From contig MKVH01000003.1 of assembly GCA_001899175.1 (NCBI GenBank), positions 144,690 through 208,689 on the forward strand: a DNA stretch of 64,000 nt. The letters run 5' to 3'. The notes beneath the pieces were generated by a model that ran no database searches, was not told the DNA's origin, and was given only the letters and a program-made list of their open reading frames with translations. Of this stretch, positions 18,539-26,950 are shown piece by piece (the stretch's first letter is position 1; each line of letters opens with the position of its first letter). Made by a program: the position numbers and the translations under genes. This stretch comes from Candidatus Kapaibacterium thiocyanatum. Its GTDB lineage: Bacteria > Bacteroidota > Ignavibacteria > Kapaibacteriales > Kapaibacteriaceae.

Positions 18539-19133
18539 CCGCCAGCCATGCCGCCATCGGAGCCACCAGCACGTCGACCGTATAGTGGACGTGCTGCAAG
18601 GTGACGGCCACGGCCATCACCGTCGCCAACGCACCGAAGACGATGCGGAGACGGCGCGTGCGGACGATGAGGGCCATCATCACGAGGATCGATGTATGAC
18701 CCGAGAAGAACAGATCGCGCGTCAGTGCCGCACTGCCCGGCGTGAACGTCTCCACGAAGGGATCGGCGAGCGTGATCATCGTCGGTGGTGGATCGAGCGG
18801 CAGGGACCACATGCAGGCCATCCGCATCACGATCAGGATGGTATACGTGCGCATGGCCGCCAGCAGGTCCAGGGGCCTGCGCGCAAGCACGGCGATGGCG
18901 AGGATGAGACCGCCGTACAGCACGAGGAAGATGGGCCAGGTAAGATCGATCGGACCCGCGAGGGCGTGGACCGGATCGATGAAGCTGACGCCCTGGCGGG
19001 CTTCCACTGCGCGGAGAAAACGGGTGTACGAAAACAGGGCGATGGCGATTCCCGCCAGCGTCGCGAACAGTGTCTGCCGTTCCTTGCCGTCCGCCAGCAC
19101 TTCTGACCAGGTCATGTGTCGTTGTTCTGTCAT
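18486..19133 (-). CDS. PAP2-related membrane protein with sphingomyelin-synthase-like motifs
   Basis: A 215-residue polytopic membrane protein with about six hydrophobic segments. It carries DLFFSGHTS and HYTVDVLVAP, which match the D3 (..D...SGHT) and D4 (HYTxDV) motifs of the sphingomyelin synthase/PAP2_C group with its His-His-Asp triad, rather than the classical KxxxxxxRP PAP2 pattern. The start at 19133 gives an exact ATGA overlap with the upstream DUF4260 gene; an upstream ATG at 19154 is less likely. Such enzymes move phospho-headgroups onto ceramide or diacylglycerol. An SPT-like gene 6 kb away makes a sphingolipid role plausible. Confidence 0.72.
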   Translation of the reverse strand: MTEQRHMTWSEVLADGKERQTLFATLAGIAIALFSYTRFLRAVEARQGVSFIDPVHALAGPIDLTWPIFLVLYGGLILAIAVLARRPLDLLAAMRTYTILIVMRMACMWSLPLDPPPTMITLADPFVETFTPGSAALTRDLFFSGHTSILVMMALIVRTRRLRIVFGALATVMAVAVTLQHVHYTVDVLVAPMAAWLAVTIAGARPTDRQAPRRS

Positions 19134-19489
19134 GATCGTCGTGGTTTCAGCCATCCGAGATGCGTGTGAGCGAAATCGTCATCGTATTTCAGTCCGTAGC
19201 CCATCGTCCTGTCCAGCGCCGCGTGGGCCACGACGATGAGCCCGGCCATCATCGGTGGCGTGGATTCCAGGAACCAGCCGACCGCTGCGAGGGCCACGCC
19301 GATCCCCTTGTGGTGCAGGAGGTTATAGGTCGCCGCCCCGATGCGTGGCGATGCCAGGTAGCCGATCATTCCCAGGTCCGGGGCGAGGATCAGCGCGGCA
19401 TACCACCATCCGGGACAGTCGAGCTGGAAGAACAGGAAGCTGGCGACGAGGAATTCGGCCAGTTCTTCGAGGCGCAGCAGGGTGTTCAT
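19130..19489 (-). CDS. DUF4260 membrane protein
   Basis: A 119-residue small membrane protein of the DUF4260 family: LRLEELAEFLVASFLFF, WWYAALILAPDLGMIGYL, GAATYNLLHHKG, and a C-terminal DRTMGYGLKYDDDFAHTHLG that is characteristic. Three or four hydrophobic helices. The start at 19489 matches the family N-terminus; earlier in-frame starts would add unrelated residues and run into the ettA promoter region. It overlaps the PAP2-like gene by 4 bases (ATGA), so the two are probably co-translated. Function unknown. Confidence 0.8.
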   Translation of the reverse strand: MNTLLRLEELAEFLVASFLFFQLDCPGWWYAALILAPDLGMIGYLASPRIGAATYNLLHHKGIGVALAAVGWFLESTPPMMAGLIVVAHAALDRTMGYGLKYDDDFAHTHLGWLKPRRS

Positions 19490-19549
19490 GCCGCAAGATA
19501 TGATGGTGGGGGCCGATGCCCTTCCGGAGCCAGGTGACGCCGTTGCTCG

Positions 19550-19557
19550 TATTTTTG
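19550..19557 (+). promoter_or_regulatory. Putative -7 promoter element (TATTTTTG) for ettA
   Basis: TATTTTTG matches TAnnTTTG and ends 29 nt upstream of the chosen ettA start codon, in the divergent gap with the DUF4260 gene. No -33 element was recognised at standard spacing. Confidence 0.4.
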
Positions 19558-19586
19558 TGTCTCTACATTCAGAAAGCATCGTCTAC

Positions 19587-21269
19587 ATGGCAGCAGTCGA
19601 ACCGAACAAGATCATTTTCTCGATGGTCGGAGTGGGCAAGGTCTACAAGCCCAACCGGCAGGTATTGCGTGATATCTACCTCAGTTTCTTCTACGGGGCC
19701 AAGATCGGTGTCCTCGGTCTCAACGGCGCCGGCAAGTCCACGCTGCTGAAAATCATCGCCGGTCTGGATGAAGACTATATGGGCCAGATCACGAAGAACA
19801 AGGATGTCTCCTTCGGCTATCTGCCGCAGGAGCCCGAGCTCGATCCCACCAAGACGGTCAAGGAAATCGTCGAGGAAGGCGCCGTCGAAGCCGTCGGCCT
19901 TCTCAAGGAATACAATGCGATCAGCGAGCAGTTCGCCGATCCCGATGCCGACTTCGATGCCCTGCTCGAGCGGCAGGCGAAGCTCCAGGACAAGATCGAA
20001 CACCTTGGGGCATGGGACATCGACAGCAAGCTGGAGTTCGCCATGGACGCCCTGCGCTGTCCGCCTGGCGACACACCCATCAGCGTATGTTCGGGTGGCG
20101 AGAAGCGTCGCGTGGCCATGGTTCGCCTCCTGCTCCAGAAGCCCGACGTCCTGCTGCTCGACGAACCCACGAACCACCTCGACGCCGAAAGCGTCTCGTG
20201 GCTCGAACAGCACCTCCACGCCTACGAAGGCACCGTCATCGCCGTGACGCACGACCGGTACTTCCTCGACAACGTCGCAGGCTGGATCCTCGAGCTGGAC
20301 AACGGCCACGGTATTCCGTTCGAAGGCAATTACTCGTCATGGCTCGACCAGAAGTCGGCCCGCCTTGCAGTGGAAGAGAAGCAGGAGAGCAAGCGCCAGA
20401 AGGCCCTGAAGGAAGAGCTCGAATGGGTACGCATGAATCCCAAGGGACGTCATGCGAAGAGCAAGGCCCGGATCTCGGCCTACGAGAAACTGCTCAGCGA
20501 GGAAACCGTCAAGCGCAACGAGGAGATGGAAATCTTCATTCCGGCAGGGCCGCGTCTCGGCGACCTCGTCATCGACGCCAACGGCATCGCGAAGAGCTTC
20601 GGCGACAAAATCCTGTACGAGAACCTCACGTTCTCGCTGCCTCCTGGCGGTATCATCGGTATCATCGGACCCAACGGTGCGGGCAAGACGACGCTGTTCA
20701 AGATGATCGTCGGCGAGCTGCAGCCGGACAAGGGCTCCTTCACCGTAGGCGATACCGTGAAACTCGGTTACATCGACCAGAACCGGCCGCTGGATCCGCA
20801 GAAGAGCATCTGGGAAGAGATTTCCGACGGTGCCGACATCATCACCCTGGGCAATCGCGAAATGTCGTCGCGCGCCTACGTCGCCCGGTTCAATTTCTCC
20901 GGCAGTGACCAGCAGAAGAAGGTCACCCAGCTTTCCGGTGGTGAACGCAACCGCGTCCACCTCGCCAAGATGCTGAAGGAAGGCGCCAACGTCCTGCTGC
21001 TCGACGAGCCCACGAACGATCTCGACGTCAATACCCTGCGTGCTCTCGAAGAAGCGCTGCAGAGCTTCGCCGGCTGTGCCGTCGTCATCAGCCACGACAG
21101 GTGGTTCCTCGACCGTATCGCGACGCATATCCTGGCCTTCGAAGGCAACAGCGACGTCGTCTGGTTCGAAGGCAACTACTCGCAATACGAAGAGGATCGT
21201 CATCGTCGTTTAGGCACCGATGCGGAACGTCCGCACCGGATCACGTACCGGAAGCTTACCCGCGAATGA
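19587..21269 (+). CDS. ettA: ABC-F ATPase EttA (energy-dependent translational throttle)
   Basis: A 560-residue soluble protein with two tandem ABC ATPase domains and no membrane part. First domain: Walker A GLNGAGKST, signature SGGEKRRVAM, Walker B DVLLLDEPTNHLD. The linker region contains the charged arm (EKQESKRQKALKEELEWVR). Second domain: GPNGAGKTT, LSGGERNRVHLAK, NVLLLDEPTNDLD. This is the EttA arrangement: it binds the ribosomal E site and gates the first elongation step according to ADP/ATP. The start at 19587 (MAAVEPNKIIFSM) matches the family; longer in-frame extensions would cross the promoter element. Confidence 0.93.
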   Translation: MAAVEPNKIIFSMVGVGKVYKPNRQVLRDIYLSFFYGAKIGVLGLNGAGKSTLLKIIAGLDEDYMGQITKNKDVSFGYLPQEPELDPTKTVKEIVEEGAVEAVGLLKEYNAISEQFADPDADFDALLERQAKLQDKIEHLGAWDIDSKLEFAMDALRCPPGDTPISVCSGGEKRRVAMVRLLLQKPDVLLLDEPTNHLDAESVSWLEQHLHAYEGTVIAVTHDRYFLDNVAGWILELDNGHGIPFEGNYSSWLDQKSARLAVEEKQESKRQKALKEELEWVRMNPKGRHAKSKARISAYEKLLSEETVKRNEEMEIFIPAGPRLGDLVIDANGIAKSFGDKILYENLTFSLPPGGIIGIIGPNGAGKTTLFKMIVGELQPDKGSFTVGDTVKLGYIDQNRPLDPQKSIWEEISDGADIITLGNREMSSRAYVARFNFSGSDQQKKVTQLSGGERNRVHLAKMLKEGANVLLLDEPTNDLDVNTLRALEEALQSFAGCAVVISHDRWFLDRIATHILAFEGNSDVVWFEGNYSQYEEDRHRRLGTDAERPHRITYRKLTRE

Positions 21270-21288
21270 GCGCAAGGAGAGTATCGTC

Positions 21289-21909
21289 ATGACCGTATCC
21301 ATATTGCTGACGGCCCTGATGCTTGCTGCGCCGCAACAGCAGCCGAGCCGCCTGACCCTGCCCAGCTTCAAGGCGCCTCCCGGATATACGACGAAGGTCA
21401 CCACGAAGACCACGCGGTACAACTTCAGCAACCTGCGTCGCGATATCCTCCTGCCGCTGGACAAGCTGCCGCTGACGGGGAGCGAGATTCCCAAGGGTGT
21501 GTCGATGAGCAAAGTCTTCTCGGCCGACGACAAGACCGTCACAGGTCTCTACAACGATCCGTCGTCCGTCGTTCCCGGCCTCGGCAAACCGTCGAAGAAA
21601 CTGTCTCAGGTCTATACAGGTGACAAGGGCGGTACGGTGGTGATGCTGGAGTTCTCCGAGACCTTGCCGCAGGACATCCGTACCAGGCTGAACACGCTGT
21701 TCTACAAGCAGGCAGCCATCGCGAATACCGAGAAGGAAAAGGTGGAGTATCTGGCCAACGACAGGCAGCTCATCATCTGGTGCTTCAAGACCACCGATGC
21801 CCCTGTCAAGCTGGCGAGCCAGCAGAAGACCTTCGAAATGGTGAACACGACGGCCGAGCAGATGGTACGTGACGGCAGGATCAAGCTCGACAAACCTGCA
21901 GGCAAGTAG
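21289..21909 (+). CDS. Conserved hypothetical exported protein
   Basis: A 206-residue protein I do not recognise. The ATG at 21289 has a good AAGGAGA site. It begins with a short hydrophobic stretch (MTVSILLTALMLAAP) that could be a signal peptide, then a Pro/Gln-rich linker and a mixed alpha/beta body (KVFSADDKTVTGLYNDPSS, GDKGGTVVMLEFSETLPQD). No cysteine pair or known catalytic motif stands out; a single Cys occurs in IIWCFKTTD. It follows ettA by 19 bases on the same strand and may be co-transcribed. Confidence 0.6.
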   Translation: MTVSILLTALMLAAPQQQPSRLTLPSFKAPPGYTTKVTTKTTRYNFSNLRRDILLPLDKLPLTGSEIPKGVSMSKVFSADDKTVTGLYNDPSSVVPGLGKPSKKLSQVYTGDKGGTVVMLEFSETLPQDIRTRLNTLFYKQAAIANTEKEKVEYLANDRQLIIWCFKTTDAPVKLASQQKTFEMVNTTAEQMVRDGRIKLDKPAGK

Positions 21910-21985
21910 ACTTTTTGACGGCCCGAAGTAACCGAATCGACCGTTTGGTGTTTTTGGCCTGTATCCTGAGAATCGGAGATCGACG

Positions 21986-22258
21986 ATGATATTGCTCGCA
22001 ACATTTGCCAATGACCTCGAAGCGCAGTTGCTGGCGTCACAACTGAAGGATGCCGGTATCGATCACCGTATCGTGCGTGACGACGGTGGCGGCCAGTTCC
22101 CGTCCATGCATGCCTCGGACGGCGTCCGCGTGATGGTGTTCGAAGACGACCTCGAATTCGCCCGCGAGATCATGGAAGCCCGTGCCCTCGACGACGACGA
22201 CTTCGGGACGCCCTTCGAGACGGACACGAACCTCGACGAGTTCGCGGACGACATCTGA
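21986..22258 (+). CDS. DUF2007 small protein
   Basis: A 90-residue protein with the DUF2007 (putative signal-transducing) pattern: ATFANDLEAQLLASQLKDAGID, then VRVMVFEDDLEFAREIM. The family is a small ferredoxin-like fold often found alone or fused to other domains, with no fixed biochemical role. The C-terminus is unusually acidic (DDDDFGTPFETDTNLDEFADD). CGGAGAT lies before the ATG. The gene ends just before a strong two-way terminator. Confidence 0.75.
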   Translation: MILLATFANDLEAQLLASQLKDAGIDHRIVRDDGGGQFPSMHASDGVRVMVFEDDLEFAREIMEARALDDDDFGTPFETDTNLDEFADDI

Positions 22259-22283
22259 GCCACCGGAGCATCAGACGAAGACA

Positions 22284-22323
22284 AAACGAAAAAAGCGATC
22301 CGACCGGATCGCTTTTTTCGTTT
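22284..22323. terminator. Bidirectional intrinsic terminator between the DUF2007 gene and pckA
   Basis: Two perfectly complementary 19-base arms (22284-22302 and 22305-22323) are separated by AC. The core GCGATCCG/CGGATCGC is flanked by an A-run on one side and a T-run on the other. It therefore reads as a GC-stem plus U-tract in both directions, and it sits exactly between two convergent genes. Confidence 0.9.
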
Positions 22324-22342
22324 GATTCGATGTCCTGCGCTA

Positions 22343-23935
22343 TCAGCCCATCGCCTTGCGTACGGCTTCCTCGACGCTGTCGGCGAACTGCTTGAAGTTC
22401 TCCTGGAACAACTGGACGAGGTGTGTGGCCTGCTTGTCGTAGGCTGCCTTGTCCGACCACGTATCGCGCGGGTTCAGCACTTCGGTCGGAACGTCCGGAC
22501 ATGCCGTCGGGATTTCCAGGCCGAAGAACGGGTCCTTGACGAAGGTCACGTTGTTGAGGCTGCCGTTGAGGGCGGCGCGCAGCATGGCACGCGTGTGCTT
22601 GATCTTCATGCGTGAACCGACGCCGTACGGACCGCCGCTCCAGCCGGTATTCACCAGCCATACGTGGGAACCGTGCTCCTTGATCTTGTCGCGGAGGAGG
22701 TTGGCATAGACGCTCGGGTGGTGGACCATGAACGGTGCGCCGAAGCACGTCGAGAACGTGGCCGACGGTTCCTTCACGCCGGCTTCCGTACCGGCCACCT
22801 TGGCCGTGTATCCGCTGAGGAAGTGGAACATGGCCTGTTCCGGCGACAGACGCGAGATCGGCGGCATGACGCCGAAGGCATCGGCCGTGAGGAAGACGAC
22901 GTTCTTGGGATGGCCGCCGCGGTTGTCGGGTACGATGTTGTCGATGATCTCGCGCGAATACGAGGCACGGGTATTCTCCGTGTATTCCTGCGATTCGAGA
23001 TCGATGACGCGAGTGTCCTCGTCCATCACGACGTTCTCGAGGATCGTACCGAAGGTACGCGTCGTCTTGAAGATGATGGGCTCGGCTTCAGCGCTCAGGT
23101 TGATCACCTTGGCATAGCAGCCGCCTTCGAAGTTGAAGACGCCATCGTTGCTCCAGCCATGCTCGTCGTCGCCGATGAGTGCGCGATCGGGATCGGTGGA
23201 GAGCGTGGTCTTGCCGGTGCCGGACAGACCGAAGAACAGGGCCGTGTCTCCGTCCTTGCCGATGTTGGCGGAACAGTGCATGCTCATCACCTTTTCCTTG
23301 GGGAGGAGGTAATTGAGCACGGTGAAGATGGCCTTCTTGTTCTCGCCCGCATAGGACGTACCACCGATGAGGACGAGCTTCTGCTTGAAGCTCAGGATGA
23401 CGAAGACTTCCGATGCCGTACCGTCGAGTTCCGGAATCGCCTTGAATTCGGGGACTGCGATGACGGTGAAACCCGGAACGAAGTCGGCGAGCTCCTTGGC
23501 GGTCGCCTCGATGAACATGTTCTTGACGAACAGGGAGTGGTAGGCGAATTCCTGGATGAATCGTACGGGAAGCTTGTACTTCGGGTCCGAGCCGGCGATG
23601 AGATCCTGGACGTAGACGTCGCGTCCTTGCAGATAGGCGTAGACCCTGGACTTCAGCGCGTTGAACTTTTCCTCGCTGAACGGGCGGTTGACCTTACCCC
23701 ACCACACGTCACCCTTGCTACCTTCCTCTTCAACCACGAACTTGTCGTTCGGGCGGCGTCCGGTATAGGGGGCCGATACTACCAGCAGGGCTCCGTGCTC
23801 CGTAATCTTGCCTTCATCGTATGACAAAGCATGTTCATACAGTTCGGGCGTCGAGAGGTTGTAATTGATATCGCCAACGTTTGCCAATCCTTGCGCTTCT
23901 AACGCAGAACGAACGGCTTCTGCACCGGTACTCAT
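22343..23935 (-). CDS. pckA: Phosphoenolpyruvate carboxykinase (ATP)
   Basis: A 530-residue ATP-type PEPCK catalysing oxaloacetate + ATP -> PEP + CO2 + ADP, the first committed step of gluconeogenesis. The P-loop is FFGLSGTGKTTLSTDP, followed by the metal/substrate motif LIGDDEHGW and the downstream NTGWSGGPYGVGSRMKI. Length and both ends match the family. It is transcribed alone, away from the THUMP-like methyltransferase gene, and ends at the two-way terminator at 22284-22323. Confidence 0.96.
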   Translation of the reverse strand: MSTGAEAVRSALEAQGLANVGDINYNLSTPELYEHALSYDEGKITEHGALLVVSAPYTGRRPNDKFVVEEEGSKGDVWWGKVNRPFSEEKFNALKSRVYAYLQGRDVYVQDLIAGSDPKYKLPVRFIQEFAYHSLFVKNMFIEATAKELADFVPGFTVIAVPEFKAIPELDGTASEVFVILSFKQKLVLIGGTSYAGENKKAIFTVLNYLLPKEKVMSMHCSANIGKDGDTALFFGLSGTGKTTLSTDPDRALIGDDEHGWSNDGVFNFEGGCYAKVINLSAEAEPIIFKTTRTFGTILENVVMDEDTRVIDLESQEYTENTRASYSREIIDNIVPDNRGGHPKNVVFLTADAFGVMPPISRLSPEQAMFHFLSGYTAKVAGTEAGVKEPSATFSTCFGAPFMVHHPSVYANLLRDKIKEHGSHVWLVNTGWSGGPYGVGSRMKIKHTRAMLRAALNGSLNNVTFVKDPFFGLEIPTACPDVPTEVLNPRDTWSDKAAYDKQATHLVQLFQENFKQFADSVEEAVRKAMG

Positions 23936-23985
23936 TGCGATCCGTCGATGAATGACACAATCAAGACACTAGTGGCACAAATATC

Positions 23986-25227
23986 GTGATTTTCTCGGAA
24001 GCATGGTGTGAACTCCTTCGTTCACAAGAACTTGCCGTTATCGTCGGAATGGCCTCCGAGGCCTTGTCCCGATATGGTCCGGTACCCGTTCCTGCCGGGA
24101 TAGAAGCCGTCCGCAAGGGACTGCCCGCAACGATGCAGACCTTCGTTCCGGGCATCGTCGACCTCGTTACGGGAACGCAACGGGCCATACGTCTGGGCAA
24201 GGCTGCGGACGGATGGTTCTTCACGTCGACGGGTGCCGAACAGGCCACTCATCCTCTCATCGCGGCCCATCATGCAGCGCGGTTCGCGGATTGCCGTCAT
24301 GTAGTGGAAGTATGCACGGGAGCGGGAATCGATGCCCGCGCCCTCGCGGCCGTCGTTCCGCACGTCACGACCTTCGAGGCCGACCCGACTCTGGCCGCGC
24401 TCGCCGAAGGGAACATGCGTCGTGCGGGCATCGGCAATGTGGACGTCGTTGCACAGGCCGTTCCCTCCGAGGTCTTCACGAACGCGTGGAGGCAGGCCGA
24501 TGGACTGTGGGCCGATCCGTCGCGCAGGGACGAACAGGGCCGCCGTACGCGTTCGGCCGTACATCATGACCCGCCGCTCGGCTTGCTGACCACCCTGCCC
24601 GTGGATGGCGGGGAATTCGTCATCGGTATCAAGCTGGGCCCCGGTGACGAGGTCGACAGCCAGATCACGTCGGGCTTCATGGACGAATACATCGGCCTCG
24701 GGCATGAAGCGCGCGAGCGGATCCTGTGGAAGGGAACCGGAATCACGCGACGGTGCGTTACGCTCGTGGACAAGGGGCTGACGTGGGTTTCGCCGCCGGA
24801 GCCAGGACTACCCGCGGAACGGCCACCGGAGGTAGGGGACATCATCGTCGAGCCGCATGCCGCCCTCATCGCGAGCGGTGATGTGGGGTCCTGGTTCGTC
24901 GAGCAGGGACTGGACGTGATCGACCGGCGTATCGCCTACGGGCTGGGCCGGATGCATGTCCCCGCATCGCCCTGGATGCAGTCCTTCATCGTCATCGACA
25001 TCGAAGAGGGGATCGACGTCAAGCGTATGCGCCGCAAGGTGCGTGAGCTCGACTGGAACAGCGGTACGGAAATTAAAAAGCGTGGCGTTTCCATGGATCC
25101 CATGGAAGTCCACCACGCTTTGGGTTTCCCCTCCTCCTCATCAAGTGCCGGCGTAATCGTGATGACACGCGCCGACAGCGTCAGATACACCCTATATGCC
25201 ATTCGAGTCAATAGCGTTACAGCCTGA
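23986..25227 (+). CDS. Class I SAM methyltransferase with THUMP-like C-terminal domain
   Basis: A 413-residue protein with a helical N-terminal part, a Rossmann methyltransferase core (VVEVCTGAGIDARALA, then a DPSRR element in ADGLWADPSRRDEQGRR), and a C-terminal THUMP-like domain (about residues 320-400) ending in a basic KKRGVSMDPMEV region. Homologs are widespread in Bacteroidota and are thought to modify RNA, but the target is not established. It begins at GTG, in a 50-base divergent gap with pckA. It ends 8 bases from mscL, which is convergent. Confidence 0.8.
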   Translation: MIFSEAWCELLRSQELAVIVGMASEALSRYGPVPVPAGIEAVRKGLPATMQTFVPGIVDLVTGTQRAIRLGKAADGWFFTSTGAEQATHPLIAAHHAARFADCRHVVEVCTGAGIDARALAAVVPHVTTFEADPTLAALAEGNMRRAGIGNVDVVAQAVPSEVFTNAWRQADGLWADPSRRDEQGRRTRSAVHHDPPLGLLTTLPVDGGEFVIGIKLGPGDEVDSQITSGFMDEYIGLGHEARERILWKGTGITRRCVTLVDKGLTWVSPPEPGLPAERPPEVGDIIVEPHAALIASGDVGSWFVEQGLDVIDRRIAYGLGRMHVPASPWMQSFIVIDIEEGIDVKRMRRKVRELDWNSGTEIKKRGVSMDPMEVHHALGFPSSSSSAGVIVMTRADSVRYTLYAIRVNSVTA

Positions 25228-25235
25228 CCGGGTGC

Positions 25236-25652
25236 TTATTTCTTCAGAAGGTCACGGATTTCCGCGAGCAGTTGTTCTTCGTTACTCGGTGCCGGCGGTG
25301 CGGCAGGCGCAGCTTCGGCCGGTTTCTTCTTCATCGAGTTGACGGCCTTGACGACCAGGAATATCGCGAATGCGATGATGAGGAAGTCGATCGTCGCGTT
25401 GATGAACAATCCGATGTTGATGGAAACGGCGGCCTCCTTGACCTTGTCGCCTTCCATCACCGCTGCCTTCAGCGGAATCTTCACGTCCTTGAAGTCCATA
25501 CCACCCATCAGCATGCCGATCGGTGGCATCAGGACGTCGTTGACGAAGGAACTCACAATCTTCCCGAATGCACCGCCGATGATGACGCCTACTGCAAGAT
25601 CCAGGACGTTACCCTTGGCGGCAAACTCTTTGAATTCGGAGATCATCCCCAT
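25236..25652 (-). CDS. mscL: Large-conductance mechanosensitive channel MscL
   Basis: A 138-residue MscL. The N-terminal amphipathic helix and TM1 ([38 protein letters not shown]) carry the glycine-rich pore constriction. TM2 is [18 protein letters not shown], followed by a proline/alanine linker and the C-terminal bundle helix ([15 protein letters not shown]). The channel opens under membrane tension and releases solutes on osmotic downshock. GAGAGGGA precedes the ATG. A promoter with -33 TTTG and -7 TAGATTG lies at 25685-25713. Confidence 0.96.
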   Translation of the reverse strand: MGMISEFKEFAAKGNVLDLAVGVIIGGAFGKIVSSFVNDVLMPPIGMLMGGMDFKDVKIPLKAAVMEGDKVKEAAVSINIGLFINATIDFLIIAFAIFLVVKAVNSMKKKPAEAAPAAPPAPSNEEQLLAEIRDLLKK

Positions 25653-25684
25653 GTGTCCCTCTCATGGTTGTATTGTACGAGGTC

Positions 25685-25713
25685 CAATCTAAACATTCCG
25701 GCCAATGTGCAAA
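25685..25713 (-). promoter_or_regulatory. Putative Bacteroidota-type promoter for mscL
   Basis: On the minus strand, TTTG (25713-25710) is followed after 18 bases by TAGATTG (25691-25685), close to the Bacteroidota TTTG-N19-21-TAnnTTTG arrangement. It lies about 30 nt upstream of the mscL ATG. A small hairpin (25705-25720, arms ATGTGC/GCACAT) overlaps the -33 part. Confidence 0.45.
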
Positions 25714-25762
25714 GGCACATCCAAAGGAATTTTACGGTACTCGTAAAGGAGAGGTTGGGGGA

Positions 25763-26179
25763 TCAGCGCATGTTCGGCTGTTTGGCAATGTCCTTGCAGC
25801 CGCAGTTCGAGATCAGCTCACGTTTCAGCTCGGCGCGTTGTTCGGCCGACAATTTGGAGCAGAGATCATTGAGGGTGGGGTCGGGTGAGGAAGGTTGTTC
25901 CGACCGGCAGGGAGAGGATTCGGCGGGGGAGCGTTGCATGGAAGTCCGGGCCGGCTGACTTGCCGATCGTATACCGTAGCGAATCGAATACACTACGACG
26001 TAGGCGAAGGCTGTAAGGCCGGCCCCTTCCAGAAAGGTGAGTTCTTGGGAGTCCGGGGCCATGTCGTGAAGGGCATGGTTCCACAGGAAGCTTACGAGGA
26101 ACGCGTTGCAAACCAGCAGCCCGCCGATGCAGCAGAGATAGATGATCGAGCGGGCTGTTCTTGATTGCAAAGCCGGCAT
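25763..26179 (-). CDS. Small two-TM membrane protein downstream of the ECF sigma gene
   Basis: A 138-residue protein that I cannot assign to a family. It has two hydrophobic segments (IIYLCCIGGLLVCNAFLVSFLW and LTFLEGAGLTAFAYVVVYSI), a Ser/Pro-rich linker, and a helical C-terminus with three cysteines (LCSKLSAEQRAELKRELISNCGCKD). It starts 11 bases after the ECF sigma factor stop codon on the same strand. Position and topology would suit a membrane-bound sigma regulator, but no anti-sigma motif is recognisable, so this is only a hypothesis. Confidence 0.6.
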   Translation of the reverse strand: MPALQSRTARSIIYLCCIGGLLVCNAFLVSFLWNHALHDMAPDSQELTFLEGAGLTAFAYVVVYSIRYGIRSASQPARTSMQRSPAESSPCRSEQPSSPDPTLNDLCSKLSAEQRAELKRELISNCGCKDIAKQPNMR

Positions 26180-26190
26180 GTCAGGAGATG

Positions 26191-26844
26191 CTAGTTCTCG
26201 TTGACCGTGTCGTACAACTCCTGCAGTTTCTTGCGGAGGTGCAGCACGGCATATCGTTTACGCGCCAGAAGAGTGTTGATGTTGACACCCGACTCTTCGG
26301 ACATCTCTCTAAACGATACACCTTCGAATTCATTTTTGACGAACACTTCCTTCTGTTCGACAGGCAGCTCATCGAGACCCTTCAGAACGGCTTCCCAGAT
26401 GGTCTTGCGGACGAGGTCCTGTTCCGGGTTGTAGGAGAAGTCGCCGAGGAATCGCTCCACGTTCTCGAGGCCTTCGTCGCGGTCCGACGGGCTGGAGAGA
26501 TCGGAGAAACTGTCGGTCTTCTTCTTCCGGTAGGAGTCGATGATGCGGTTGCGGACGCTGGTGAACACCCAGGAGGCGATGTTCTCGATAGGTTTCTGTA
26601 CATCCTGGGAGGCTGCCAGTACATTGGCGAATACATCCTGGAGGATGTCTTCCGCTTCTTCCTGGCTACGCACGCGCTGACGGATGAAGCCGAGGTACTT
26701 TTTCCGGTCGTTGCGGAAAAGTTGTTCGATTTGCAGGGCGAGGTCCATAGAATCTCTACCTTCTGACAGTGAATGGCGTTGTTTGCGCATCGCTGCCGAC
26801 ATCGGGGTGTACCCCGTACGCCGACGGAATTCTTCGACCTTCAT
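26191..26844 (-). CDS. ECF-type RNA polymerase sigma factor
   Basis: A 217-residue sigma-70 family ECF factor. Region 2 is visible as DRKKYLGFIRQRVRSQEEAEDILQDVF and IASWVFTSVRNRIIDSYRKKK; region 4 as GLDELPVEQKEVFVKNEFEGVSFREMSEESGVNINTLLARKRYAVLHLRKKL. The start at 26844 has a good AGGAG site 7 bases upstream and gives a 32-residue N-terminal extension before the usual region 2; a start at 26748 would remove it. ECF factors direct polymerase to stress or envelope genes; regulon unknown. Confidence 0.9.
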   Translation of the reverse strand: MKVEEFRRRTGYTPMSAAMRKQRHSLSEGRDSMDLALQIEQLFRNDRKKYLGFIRQRVRSQEEAEDILQDVFANVLAASQDVQKPIENIASWVFTSVRNRIIDSYRKKKTDSFSDLSSPSDRDEGLENVERFLGDFSYNPEQDLVRKTIWEAVLKGLDELPVEQKEVFVKNEFEGVSFREMSEESGVNINTLLARKRYAVLHLRKKLQELYDTVNEN

Positions 26845-26950
26845 GGCCAACTCCTGCTACAGTTAATACGAAAACACACGTTTTGTCAGTCACGCATGTA
26901 AAAATGACGTAGCAGTTATGCCATTTTGTCCGAAATATGTGGCGAATCGC

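Noticed and set aside
22664-23824. 386-codon plus-strand frame opposite pckA
   Set aside because: The minus strand encodes an intact PEP carboxykinase; the opposite frame has no domain and no ribosome site.
25705-25720. Hairpin ATGTGC/GCACAT as a terminator for the two-TM protein gene
   Set aside because: Stem is only 6 bp with no T-run, and it overlaps the likely mscL -33 element.
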